A stretch of DNA of 25,022 nt, from contig CAYGZM010000052.1 of assembly GCA_964354365.1 (NCBI GenBank), forward strand, positions 1 to 25,022. The letters run 5' to 3'. Both the position numbers and the translations under genes were made by a program. Each line of letters begins with the position of its first letter. Positions within the stretch are counted from its first letter, which is position 1. Positions 13,121 to 20,988 of this stretch are shown piece by piece. Below the pieces are notes generated by a model. That model was not told the origin of the DNA, made no database searches, and worked only from the letters and a program-made list of their open reading frames with translations. Origin of the DNA: CAYGZM01 sp964354365 (GTDB lineage: Bacteria > Planctomycetota > Phycisphaerae > Sedimentisphaerales > Anaerobacaceae).

Positions 13121-14197
13121 ATGAGTGCGACGAAGGTTCAAGTGGAGGCACAGCCCTGGGGATTCGTTTTGCCGGCCAAGCCCGTCCTGATTGCTGTCTT
13201 AGGTGTTTTCACGCTGCTGTTTGGGGCGCTAATTTGCTGCGCTTCAAATTCTCCCTCGCCCATGCAGAGGAAGATACCCGTTATCTTCGATACGGATATC
13301 TGCGACGACATTGACGATACCTGGGCGCTGGCGCTGCTTCTTCAATCCCCTGAGTTTGACGTTAAGCTGATTACGACCGCCGTGGGCAACGCCGAATCAA
13401 AGGCAAAGACCGTGGCCAAGTTCTTGGAGACGGTGGGCAGGACGGACATACCTATCGGAATCGGGGTCCAGCAGCATACGGGCAGTCACAGGCAGGACGC
13501 CTGGGCAAAAGACTATGACCTGTCATCCTATCCCGGTAAGGTCCACAAGGACGGCGTCAAGGCGATAATCGATACCATTATGAAGTCGCGCAGGCCGATT
13601 AAGCTGATAGCCACAGGTCCCCTGCCCAACATCGCCGCGGCGCTCGAGCGGGAGCCTCGGATAGCCGGGAAGGCCGAGTTTGTCGGAATGCACGGCAGCA
13701 TCCGCCTGGGCTACGGGGGCGGCGCACAGCCCAGCGCCGAATATAATGTCAAGGCTTTCGTCAAGGAGGCGCAGAAGGTCTTCACGGCCCCGTGGGATAT
13801 GACAATCACGCCGCTCGATACCTGCGGTATAGTTGACCTCAAAGACCGCAAATTCCAGAAGGTGCTAAAGAAAGACAGCGTTTTGACCCGGGCGCTGATG
13901 CAGAACTATCGCGCGTGGTACGCCGAGCCTATAGCCAAAGACAAGAAACTCTCCGAGGATGAAATTGCCAAGCGTGTGAACGAAAAGGTCAATTCGAGCA
14001 GCACGACCCTTTTCGATACGGTGGCCATTTACCTCGGTATGTCAACCAATCTGGTTAAGATGGAAAAGCTGAAAATCAAGGTTACGGACGACGGATATAC
14101 GAGAATCGACGAAGGCGGCAAAGTGATTAATTGCGCGACTGAATGGAAAGACCTGGGCGCCTTCGAAGACTTCCTGGTTGAGAGACTTACGAAGTAA
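13121..14197 (+). CDS. Membrane-anchored nucleoside hydrolase (IunH family)
   Basis: This protein of 358 residues belongs to the inosine-uridine nucleoside hydrolase family, which cleaves the N-glycosidic bond of nucleosides to base plus ribose. The calcium- and ribose-binding Asp cluster is at residues 57-66 (DTDICDDIDD), in the variant with two extra residues compared with DTDPGxDD. ATGPLPNIAAAL, the EYN block and TPLDTCG fit the rest of the family. Unlike the usual cytosolic enzymes, it has an N-terminal hydrophobic segment (about residues 21-40, ending LICC), so the catalytic domain should face outside the cytoplasm. LICC is a poor lipobox, so I call it an anchor. GGAGG (13109-13113) is 7 bp from the ATG. 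It heads the operon with ribokinase and a ribose-type ABC importer. Base preference is unknown. Confidence 0.88.
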   Translation: MSATKVQVEAQPWGFVLPAKPVLIAVLGVFTLLFGALICCASNSPSPMQRKIPVIFDTDICDDIDDTWALALLLQSPEFDVKLITTAVGNAESKAKTVAKFLETVGRTDIPIGIGVQQHTGSHRQDAWAKDYDLSSYPGKVHKDGVKAIIDTIMKSRRPIKLIATGPLPNIAAALEREPRIAGKAEFVGMHGSIRLGYGGGAQPSAEYNVKAFVKEAQKVFTAPWDMTITPLDTCGIVDLKDRKFQKVLKKDSVLTRALMQNYRAWYAEPIAKDKKLSEDEIAKRVNEKVNSSSTTLFDTVAIYLGMSTNLVKMEKLKIKVTDDGYTRIDEGGKVINCATEWKDLGAFEDFLVERLTK

Positions 14198-14207
14198 AAA
14201 GTTTCCA

Positions 14208-15194
14208 TTGGCTCGACGCGATAAGGGACATTCAAGGGGCCTGGAAATCGGACAGAGCAAACCCACAATCGTCGTAGTCGGCAGCTCCAATATGGACCTG
14301 GTGGTAAAATCGCCACGGATACCGGCTATTGGCCAGACCGTTCTGGGCGAAGACTTCATAATGACTCCCGGCGGCAAAGGCGCAAACCAGGCGGTCGCCG
14401 CCGCGAAACTGGGGGCCAGGGTGTACCTTGTAGCCAAGCTGGGCGACGATTTTTTTGGAGCCGAATCACTTGGCAGCTTCAGGAAAGCGGGCGTCAGAGC
14501 AGAATACGTCGTTCAAACAAAGGAATGTCCGTCCGGCGTGGCCTTGATTACGGTTGACCGCGCGGGCAATAACGTGATTGTCGTGGCGCCCGGGGCAAAT
14601 CAGAAATTGTCCGCCGAGGACGTGAAAGCGGCCGGGCCGGTTATCGCCTCGGCCGGGGCGCTGGTCGCGCAGCTCGAGGTGCCGCTGGCGACGGTTGAAT
14701 TCGCTGCCCGCCTGGCGCACGATTGCAGGGTTCCGTTCATTCTGGATCCGGCGCCGGCGCAGGAGCTTGGCCCGGAGCTTCTCAAGATGATAGACGTGCT
14801 CAAGCCCAATGAATCAGAGGCCGAGATTCTTACCGGCATTGAAGTGGCGGATGAGAGTTCGGCGCGTGCTGCGTGCAAGAGCTTGTTGGGCCGTGGGGTT
14901 AAAGCGGTCATTTTGACTATGGGCGCAAAGGGGTTCCTGCTGGCCGACGCTGAAGGGGCGCGATTTGTTCCGGCGGTGGAAGTGGATGCCGTCGATGCAA
15001 CGGCGGCAGGCGACGCCTTCGCAGGGAGTCTCGCGGTCGGCTTAGCGCAGGGACAGAAGCTTTTCGATGCCGCCTTATTCGCCAATTACGTCGCCGCCCT
15101 GTCCGTTACCAAAATGGGGGCGCAGTCTTCTATGCCGTCGAGGCGGGAGGTCGAGGCTTTTAGAAAGAAGTGCACGCAAGGAGAAAAAAGATGA
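14208..15194 (+). CDS. rbsK: Ribokinase (PfkB family)
   Basis: This enzyme phosphorylates D-ribose to ribose-5-phosphate with ATP, feeding the pentose phosphate and nucleotide pathways. PfkB-family landmarks are VVVGSSNMDLVV at the N-terminus, the sugar-binding TPGGKGANQAVAAAKLGA, the mid-protein LKPNESEAEILTG, and DATAAGDAFAGS, whose Asp is the catalytic base. The start is unclear because no ATG lies upstream of the first strand. TTG 14208 gives 328 residues and does not overlap the hydrolase gene. TTG 14178 gives 338 and overlaps it by 20 bp. Neither has a good Shine-Dalgarno site. The TGA stop overlaps the ATG of the next gene (ATGA at 15191). Ribose as substrate is inferred from the motifs and the neighbours. 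Confidence 0.92.
   Translation: MARRDKGHSRGLEIGQSKPTIVVVGSSNMDLVVKSPRIPAIGQTVLGEDFIMTPGGKGANQAVAAAKLGARVYLVAKLGDDFFGAESLGSFRKAGVRAEYVVQTKECPSGVALITVDRAGNNVIVVAPGANQKLSAEDVKAAGPVIASAGALVAQLEVPLATVEFAARLAHDCRVPFILDPAPAQELGPELLKMIDVLKPNESEAEILTGIEVADESSARAACKSLLGRGVKAVILTMGAKGFLLADAEGARFVPAVEVDAVDATAAGDAFAGSLAVGLAQGQKLFDAALFANYVAALSVTKMGAQSSMPSRREVEAFRKKCTQGEKR
15178..15183 (+). promoter_or_regulatory. Shine-Dalgarno AAGGAG deciding the binding-protein start
   Basis: AAGGAG lies 7 bp before the ATG at 15191, inside the last codons of the ribokinase gene. It rules out the longer reading from 15170. Confidence 0.75.
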
Positions 15195-16150
15195 GAAAGT
15201 CTAATAGGTTAATTGCTGGTGTTCTTGTACTGTCTTTGGCGGCCCTTGTAATCGCAGTTGTCGGCTGTAAGCAGAGTAAGGTGGACAAGCCGACCAGGCC
15301 CAGGATCGCTTTGGTTATGAAATCTCTGGCCAATGAGTTCTTCAAGACTATGGAAGAAGGCGCCATCGCCCACCGGAAAGAGCATAGCGAAGCATACGAC
15401 CTCATAACAGTCGGCATCAAAACCGAAGAGGATGTGGCTAAGCAGATTGAGCTGGTCGAGACAATGGTGGGGCTGGCCGAGGCGATAGTCATCGCCCCGG
15501 CGGACTCCAAGGCCCTCGTGCCCGTCTGCAAAAAGGCGATGGACAGAGGAATCATCGTAGTCAACATTGACAACAAGTTCGACCGGGACGTGCTGGAAGA
15601 TAAGAACGCAAAGATTCCATTTGTCGGGCCCGACAATCGCAAAGGTGCCGCCCTTGCCGGCGAGTGTCTTGCCGCTAAACTCCAAAAAGGCGACAAGGTC
15701 GCGATTATCGAGGGAATGCCCAATGCGTACAACGGAATCCAGCGGAAACTCGGTTTTGAGGATGCGGCGAAAAAGGCCGGGCTGAACATCATCAGCTCCC
15801 AGTCGGGCGACTGGGAGATGGAGAAGGCCAACCAGGTGGCCGCGGCCGTAATCACCGAGCATCCCGACTTGAAGGCCTTTCTCTGCGCCAATGACAGCAT
15901 GGCCCTGGGCGCGGTCTTTGCGCTGAAGGCGGCGGGCAAATCCGACGCCGTTCTGGTCGCTGGCTTCGACAACATCTCAGCCGTCCAGACACTGCTCAAA
16001 GAGGGCCGTATCCTGTGCACGGTGGATCAGCACGCCGACAAGCTGGCCGTGTACGGCATCGAGTATGCGCTTGAGATGCTTGCGAAAAAAGGCATGCCGG
16101 TGGACAGGGAGACACCGGTTGATCTTGTCACGGCGGAAACCCTTAAATGA
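15191..16150 (+). CDS. rbsB: Ribose-type ABC transporter substrate-binding lipoprotein
   Basis: A 319-residue solute-binding protein of the periplasmic binding protein type 1 (RbsB-like) family. The N-terminus MRKSNRLIAG leads to a hydrophobic stretch and the lipobox VVGC with Cys26, so it should be a lipoprotein. Mature-domain landmarks are IALVMKSLANEFFKTMEEGA, a run ending AIVIAPADSKAL, ANDSMALGAV and VAGFDNISAVQ, all typical of sugar-binding members. The ATG lies in an ATGA overlap with the ribokinase stop. The TGA stop overlaps the next ATG in the same way. The context (nucleoside hydrolase, ribokinase) points to ribose, but a nucleoside is also possible. Confidence 0.93.
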   Translation: MRKSNRLIAGVLVLSLAALVIAVVGCKQSKVDKPTRPRIALVMKSLANEFFKTMEEGAIAHRKEHSEAYDLITVGIKTEEDVAKQIELVETMVGLAEAIVIAPADSKALVPVCKKAMDRGIIVVNIDNKFDRDVLEDKNAKIPFVGPDNRKGAALAGECLAAKLQKGDKVAIIEGMPNAYNGIQRKLGFEDAAKKAGLNIISSQSGDWEMEKANQVAAAVITEHPDLKAFLCANDSMALGAVFALKAAGKSDAVLVAGFDNISAVQTLLKEGRILCTVDQHADKLAVYGIEYALEMLAKKGMPVDRETPVDLVTAETLK

Positions 16151-17679
16151 AGGCTGAGCCAACCGAGACAATCCTGAGCGTCCGCGGAATCAGTAAGTCC
16201 TTTCCCGGGGTCCACGCGCTGACCGGCGTCGATTTCGACCTGCGGGCCGGAGAGGTGCATGCCCTCGTGGGCGAAAACGGCGCGGGAAAGAGCACGCTGG
16301 CGCGGATCATCGCCGGCGTTGCTGCGCCGGACGCGGGGCGGATGGAGCTTGTGGCATCGGCGTCTCGCCGATGTTACGACCCGGCCGGCAGGACCGATGC
16401 CGAGGCCCACGGCGTGCGAATCGTGATGCAGGAGCTTAACCTGATCTCAACCTTGACCGTCGCCGAGAACATCTTCATCGAGAGGCTGCCGAGCAGGCTC
16501 GGATTTGTCAATTACAGGAGGCTCAATTCCACGGCAAGGGCGGTTATGGAGAAGGTGGGGCTCGGTGATATCGACCCATCCACGCCCGTGGGACTCTTGG
16601 GCGTTGGCCGGCAGCAGATGGTTGAAATAGCAGCGGGGCTGTCGCGAAGCTGCCGGGTGCTGGCGCTGGACGAGCCGACCGCGTCGCTGACGGATAGCGA
16701 GATAGAGCTTCTCTTCGCGCAGATTAAGAGGCTCAAGGCCGCGGGGGTCGGCATCATTTACATATCGCACCGCATAGAAGAGGTCATGCGGATTGCCGAC
16801 CGCCTTACGGTGCTCAGGGACGGCGCAGTCATACCAACCGATTCGACAGACCGCTTGAGCATCGATGACATAATCCGGGCAATGGTCGGGCGCGACCTCG
16901 GCCGCGAGCACTTTCGAAATGCCGAAAAAGCCGCCGGCGAAGTCGCCCTTCGTGTGGTTGGGCTTAACCTGGGCGATAAGGTCAGGGATGTCTGCTTCGA
17001 GGTTCGTCGCGGAGAGATTCTGGGCGTGGCGGGCCTGATGGGGTCCGGGCGGACCGAGACAATGCGTGCGATATTTGGGGCCGACCTCGCCGATAGCGGC
17101 GACATATTCCTGGGGCGGTCGAGCCGCCCGGCAAAAATCCGCTCCCCGCGGCACGCCGTGCGCAGCGGGATTGCTCTTTTGACTGAGGACCGCAAAGAGC
17201 AGGGATTACTGCCTGGCCTGACTGTCCGCGCCAATATCACGTTGGCGCGATTAAGAGACCTTGCCCGCCTCGGTTGGATAAGCACTTCCAAAGAGCGGAT
17301 AGTTGCCGAGCACTACGTTAAAGCGCTCGCAGTGCGCTGCCGGTCCGGCGAACAGAGTGTCGGCGAATTGAGCGGCGGAAATCAGCAGAAAGTCGTTATC
17401 GCAAAATGGTTGTACAGGGACTGCGATATTCTTATCTTTGACGAGCCGACGCGCGGTATTGACGTCGGGGCGAAGTTTGAGATATACCGTATGCTCGGAA
17501 AATTGGCCGACGAAGGAAAGGCGATTGTCTTTGTCTCCTCGGACCTCAAAGAGCTTATGGCCGTGTGCAGCCGGATAATGGTAATGTCGGCGGGCCGGGT
17601 CGCCGCGACGTTTGGGCGCGGTCAATGGACGCAGGAGAAAATTATGTCCGCGGCGCTGAGTGAATACCTGAACGCTTGA
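16147..17679 (+). CDS. rbsA: Ribose-type ABC transporter ATP-binding protein (two ABC domains)
   Basis: This 510-residue protein is the double ATPase that powers carbohydrate uptake of the RbsA/MglA/XylG type. Domain 1 has Walker A GENGAGKST at residues 42-50 and a weak signature motif (GVGRQQMVEIA). Its Walker B is LALDEPTASL. Domain 2 has the degenerate Walker A GLMGSGRTE, as is usual in this family. Its signature is LSGGNQQKVVIAKWL and its Walker B is ILIFDEPTRGID. The ATG overlaps the stop of the binding-protein gene (ATGA at 16147), so the genes are translationally coupled. The protein acts on the cytoplasmic face with the permease encoded next. Confidence 0.96.
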   Translation: MKAEPTETILSVRGISKSFPGVHALTGVDFDLRAGEVHALVGENGAGKSTLARIIAGVAAPDAGRMELVASASRRCYDPAGRTDAEAHGVRIVMQELNLISTLTVAENIFIERLPSRLGFVNYRRLNSTARAVMEKVGLGDIDPSTPVGLLGVGRQQMVEIAAGLSRSCRVLALDEPTASLTDSEIELLFAQIKRLKAAGVGIIYISHRIEEVMRIADRLTVLRDGAVIPTDSTDRLSIDDIIRAMVGRDLGREHFRNAEKAAGEVALRVVGLNLGDKVRDVCFEVRRGEILGVAGLMGSGRTETMRAIFGADLADSGDIFLGRSSRPAKIRSPRHAVRSGIALLTEDRKEQGLLPGLTVRANITLARLRDLARLGWISTSKERIVAEHYVKALAVRCRSGEQSVGELSGGNQQKVVIAKWLYRDCDILIFDEPTRGIDVGAKFEIYRMLGKLADEGKAIVFVSSDLKELMAVCSRIMVMSAGRVAATFGRGQWTQEKIMSAALSEYLNA

Positions 17680-17699
17680 CAAGGCGCGGCGAGGAGCTT

Positions 17700-18686
17700 A
17701 TGGCGAGACCTGTCAAAAAGAAAAGCAAGTTTCGTTTCGTCCGGGCCTATCTGGCGGACTACCTCGGCATGGCGGCGGCGCTGGCCGGGCTGATAATCTA
17801 TTTTGCCGTCAAGAGCGAACGCTTCTTCACCTCGGACAACTTCCTGATGATTGCAGGCCAGATTCCCGACAGGACCATCGTTGCCGTTGGAATGACATTC
17901 GTATTGATAATCGCGGGGATAGATTTGTCGGTCGGTTCGGTCATGGCCCTGGCCGGCGGCGTGCTCGGCGTCTGTCTGGTCAAGTTCGAGCTTGGATTAT
18001 CGACGGCGATTGCCGCATGTCTCGGCGTCGGCCTGCTGTGCGGCGCGGCGAACGGGCTTGTGGCGATCCGGTGGCGATTGCCCTCCTTTATCGTAACGCT
18101 TGGGATGCTCGAAATTGCCAGAGGCGCCGCTCTCCTCGTGACCGATTCACGAACGATTTATATCGGCCGGCCGATTGAAGTAGTCGCCGAGACCTCGGTT
18201 CTCGGCCTGTCCCTGCCCTTCGTCATAGCCGTTGTCATCGTGGTGGTCGGACAATTAGTGCTTTCGCGGACAGTCTTCGGGCGTTATATGATCGCCATAG
18301 GCACTAATGAAGAGGCCGTCAGACTTTCCGGGATCAACCCCTCTCGAATCAAGCTTGCCGTCTTTGTTTTATGCGGGTTTCTCACCTCGGTGGCCGCGGT
18401 GATACATACCGCTCGAATGTCATCGGCGGACCCGAGGGCCGGCGACGGCCTGGAGCTCCAGGCGATAGCGGCCGTCGTCATCGGAGGCACCAGCCTTATG
18501 GGAGGACGCGGCTCGGTGATAAGCTCGTTCCTCGGCGTGCTGATAATTGCGGTCTTGGGCAACGGGCTGGACCGGCTTGTCGTCAAGGACCCGACCAAGC
18601 GCATCATTACAGGCTGCGTAATTGTGGCCGCTGTTATTCTCGATTACTATCGCCATCGAATCGGCGCCCGGCAAAAACCCGTTTAG
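17700..18686 (+). CDS. rbsC: Ribose-type ABC transporter permease
   Basis: A 328-residue integral membrane protein of the RbsC/AraH family with at least eight hydrophobic segments. It carries GMTFVLIIAGIDLSVGSVMAL near the first third and GGTSLMGGRGS near the C-terminus, both strongly conserved in this family. It forms the translocation channel with the binding protein and the double ATPase. ATG 17700 is preferred because GAGGAG lies just upstream (3-bp spacing, rather short). A TTG at 17676 overlapping the stop of the ATPase gene is possible but has no ribosome binding site. It is the last gene of the operon. The end of a MITE begins 35 bp after its stop. Confidence 0.95.
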   Translation: MARPVKKKSKFRFVRAYLADYLGMAAALAGLIIYFAVKSERFFTSDNFLMIAGQIPDRTIVAVGMTFVLIIAGIDLSVGSVMALAGGVLGVCLVKFELGLSTAIAACLGVGLLCGAANGLVAIRWRLPSFIVTLGMLEIARGAALLVTDSRTIYIGRPIEVVAETSVLGLSLPFVIAVVIVVVGQLVLSRTVFGRYMIAIGTNEEAVRLSGINPSRIKLAVFVLCGFLTSVAAVIHTARMSSADPRAGDGLELQAIAAVVIGGTSLMGGRGSVISSFLGVLIIAVLGNGLDRLVVKDPTKRIITGCVIVAAVILDYYRHRIGARQKPV

Positions 18687-18721
18687 TCGCCACGCGCAGA
18701 CCATCTAAAGAAATTTATTTG

Positions 18722-18942
18722 CTCAAACTGACCGGTTCGCCTCGTCATACCTGCGAAAGCCTTGTCATACCTGCGAACCTTGTCATACCTGCGAAAGCAG
18801 GTATCCAGTAGTCTGCCGCCTGAGTGGATTCCCACTCCCAGATCGGAGTCGAGGACAAGTTTCGCGGGAATGACACACTGTGCTATATTGCTGTCGCATA
18901 GGGACTTATCGTCCCTTTTTCTTGAAAACCGGTCAGTTTGAG
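18722..18942. mobile_element. 221-bp MITE-like element, family 2, copy B
   Basis: It has the same 16-bp terminal inverted repeats as the 5461-5660 element (CTCAAACTGACCGGTT and AACCGGTCAGTTTGAG). The body is similar but diverged. It is 21 bp longer because the TTGTCATACCTGCGAA unit occurs one more time. The flanks TTTATTTG and TAGTAAGC do not match, so the target duplication is lost or was never made. It follows the permease gene and could serve as the transcript end of the operon. Confidence 0.85.
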
Positions 18943-18951
18943 TAGTAAGCT

Positions 18952-18980
18952 CTTGCCCGCCCAAGCACCTGGCGGGCTTG
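18952..18980. repeat. GCCCGCC/GGCGGGC palindrome, copy 2
   Basis: This 29-bp unit is the same as that at 8400-8427 apart from one inserted base in the loop (CAAGCACCT). Its position right after the MITE suggests a small dispersed palindrome. Confidence 0.5.
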
Positions 18981-19019
18981 TCCGGCACAGCACAGCTTGT
19001 AGGTTTGCGATTCTGCTGG

Positions 19020-19043
19020 TAGCGTATAAAGCGATAAACGCTA
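19020..19043. promoter_or_regulatory. Possible operator-like inverted repeat TAGCGT-N12-ACGCTA
   Basis: Perfect 6-bp arms with a 12-bp spacer lie about 117 bp upstream of the promoter -35 box. It could be a protein-binding site, but an inverted repeat this short can occur by chance. Confidence 0.2.
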
Positions 19044-19159
19044 TTGGCTGTTGCGGAACTGAGCAACCAGATTGCCCCCAACCTTTGGGACGTTAATAAA
19101 TTTTTTTGGCCTTTTTCGGCGTTTTTGGGGCATGAACGGGTGCCCTGAAAAAAGCCTGC

Positions 19160-19188
19160 TTGACAAACACGGGTGAATGTCGCATAAT
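19160..19188 (+). promoter_or_regulatory. Strong sigma70-type promoter of the FHA-GAF gene
   Basis: A perfect TTGACA (19160-19165), a 17-bp spacer and CATAAT (19183-19188, 5 of 6). Transcription should start near 19195, giving a leader of about 58 nt before the ATG at 19253. It is the best promoter match I found in the window. Confidence 0.75.
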
Positions 19189-19240
19189 GACAATAGAGGT
19201 TGGACGGTAGAAGGTGCATACAACTTTCGACTCTCTTTTT

Positions 19241-19244
19241 GGAG
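19241..19244 (+). promoter_or_regulatory. Shine-Dalgarno GGAG deciding the FHA-GAF start
   Basis: GGAG lies 8 bp before the ATG at 19253. It favours this ATG over the GTG at 19214 in the same frame. Confidence 0.65.
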
Positions 19245-19252
19245 ATAGAGTG

Positions 19253-20203
19253 ATGCGTCTTCTTATACGGGAAAAGGACGGCGCCGCAAGGGAATTTCAG
19301 TTCGCCAAAGGCCCCGTCTCAATCGGTAGAGCGGCGGACAGTCACGTATTCCTCCCCGACAGAGCGGTCTCACGTCAGCACGCGCTGCTGCACAGCACCG
19401 ATGACGGCAAATGGCTCATCGAGGACCTCGACTCGGCGAGCAAGACTTATCTTAACGACCAGGCCGTTCGCAAGGCCCAAATCAAACACGGCGACTTGCT
19501 CCGCGTAACCACTTTTACGATGGAAATCGCCCTTGATGAAGAGATTCCACAAGCCCTGGAGCCTGCCCCCGGGGCCGCACCACAAATGGCCGAGGGGCCT
19601 TGTGTGGAGGCCCGCGAGGCGCTTCAAATGGATGACGTGCTCCATCTCGAAGCTGCGCTGGCGACGCCACCCCATGAAACGGTGGTAAGAACGCCCGACG
19701 ACGCGCATGCCCCCGCAATGAGACTGGCGGCGAACAGGCTGACGGATTTTTCCAGGGCGACGGAACGAATCTGTCAGGCCGGGAGTCTCGACGAGTTGCT
19801 GCTGACCTTGCTCGCTCTTACACTGGAGGAGTTCGACGCGTCTGTCGCCTGGTGCGCATTGAGGACTCGGCCCACCGGCCCGATGACCTGTCACGCGGGC
19901 AGGAAGAAAAACGGCTCCGAGGTTGACCTCGCCCAGGTTCCGCTGCAGCAAAAAGTCATCCAGGCGGTTGAGAAGGGCCAATTCCTCGTGATGCCGCGAG
20001 TCTCGGCTCAAATAGAGTCGGAGGACGCGATACGCTCCGCGATGATAGCCGCCATTATGCGTCCGGCCGGCTGCTTCGGCGTGCTGTACGTTGACAACTC
20101 TATGAAGGCCAAGCACTACAGCCTCAGCGACCTCGATTATCTGATGCTTGTCGCGATGCACACCGCTGCGGTTATGAGGAAGTTTTTCGAACAGCCGGCC
20201 TGA
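19253..20203 (+). CDS. FHA domain protein with C-terminal GAF-like domain
   Basis: A 316-residue cytoplasmic signalling protein. Residues 1 to about 95 form an FHA domain: MRLLIREKDG, SIGRAADSHVFLPDRAVSRQHALL (GR, SRxH motifs) and the later TYLNDQAV. FHA domains bind phosphothreonine peptides. A linker rich in Pro, Ala and Glu follows. From about residue 165 to the end lies a GAF-like domain (SLDELLLTLLALTLEEFDAS, then FGVLYVDNSMKAKHYSLSD, where LYVDN is typical). No kinase or output domain is present, so it may act as an adaptor in Ser/Thr kinase signalling. It stands alone under its own promoter and converges with the ABC exporter genes. Confidence 0.88.
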   Translation: MRLLIREKDGAAREFQFAKGPVSIGRAADSHVFLPDRAVSRQHALLHSTDDGKWLIEDLDSASKTYLNDQAVRKAQIKHGDLLRVTTFTMEIALDEEIPQALEPAPGAAPQMAEGPCVEAREALQMDDVLHLEAALATPPHETVVRTPDDAHAPAMRLAANRLTDFSRATERICQAGSLDELLLTLLALTLEEFDASVAWCALRTRPTGPMTCHAGRKKNGSEVDLAQVPLQQKVIQAVEKGQFLVMPRVSAQIESEDAIRSAMIAAIMRPAGCFGVLYVDNSMKAKHYSLSDLDYLMLVAMHTAAVMRKFFEQPA

Positions 20204-20207
20204 ATCG

Positions 20208-20229
20208 CCGCCTGCCAAAATGCCGGCGG
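20208..20229. terminator. Possible hairpin terminator between convergent genes
   Basis: CCGCCTGC, CAAAAT, GCCGGCGG form an 8-bp stem with one mismatch, 4 bp after the stop of the FHA-GAF gene. No T-run follows, so factor-independent termination is doubtful. Confidence 0.3.
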
Positions 20230-20299
20230 ACAAAGCTTCATCGTGAAATGAGGCGGCTTGTTTCCCGCACGGCGCTCGCCTATGAAAGCCCGTATGAAG

Positions 20300-20986
20300 T
20301 CACTGTGATTTCTCGATACTTCCGTTGCGCAGATAAATCACGCGGTCGGCGAATCGCCCGGCTGTCGGCCCGTGGGTGGCCACGATTACCGTTCCGCCGC
20401 CGCGGTGGAATTCGGACAGATGGCCCAGTACGGACTCTGCGTTGGCAGGGTCGAGGTTGCCGGTCGGCTCGTCGGCCAGGATAATCTCGGGTCTATTGAA
20501 CAGCGCCCTGGCCATCGCGGCGCGCTGCTTCTCTCCGGCGCTCAGCTCGGCGGGCTTGTGGGATACTCGTTCGGCTAGGCCGAATCGCTTTAGCAATTCC
20601 TCGGCGGCCTCCGTCCGTCCGCCCGCCGCGGAGGGTCCGCCGGCAAGCCCGCCCGGACTATGGCGGGCAAGAAGCACGTTCTCGACAATGTTCAAATATG
20701 GAACCAGATGGAACATCTGGAAGACAAAACCGATGTTCCGGGCGCGGAATTTCGCCCTGTCGCGTATGCTCATTGCGTATAAGTCCCTCTGCTCGACGCA
20801 GACGCTGCCGGCCGTTGGGCGGAGCATTGCGGCGACCGTCATAAGCAGTGTCGTCTTGCCGCTGCCGCTCGGGCCGCATAACACTACAAACTCGCCTTTC
20901 TCAATCCGCAGGTTGACATCGCGCAGCGCCTGGACGTCGCCCCGGCGTGTGCGGTAAGTCTTCGTGATATTCTTGAGCTCAACCAT
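20300..20986 (-). CDS. ABC transporter ATP-binding protein (LolD/MacB type)
   Basis: A 228-residue ATPase of the LolD/MacB/FtsE class, which drives exporters or mechanotransmission complexes. The motifs are Walker A GPSGSGKTT (residues 38-46) and FQMFHLVPYLNIVENV in the Q-loop region. The signature is LSAGEKQRAAMARAL and Walker B is IILADEPTGNLD. H-loop ATHGP completes the set. A Gly/Ala-rich insertion (PGGLAGGPSAAGGR) before the helical domain is slightly unusual. ATG 20986 lies 2 bp after the stop of the permease gene, so the two are coupled. The frame stays open far upstream, but that stretch is the permease gene in another frame and is not protein-like. The cargo is unknown. Confidence 0.93.
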   Translation of the reverse strand: MVELKNITKTYRTRRGDVQALRDVNLRIEKGEFVVLCGPSGSGKTTLLMTVAAMLRPTAGSVCVEQRDLYAMSIRDRAKFRARNIGFVFQMFHLVPYLNIVENVLLARHSPGGLAGGPSAAGGRTEAAEELLKRFGLAERVSHKPAELSAGEKQRAAMARALFNRPEIILADEPTGNLDPANAESVLGHLSEFHRGGGTVIVATHGPTAGRFADRVIYLRNGSIEKSQ

Positions 20987-20988
20987 AT

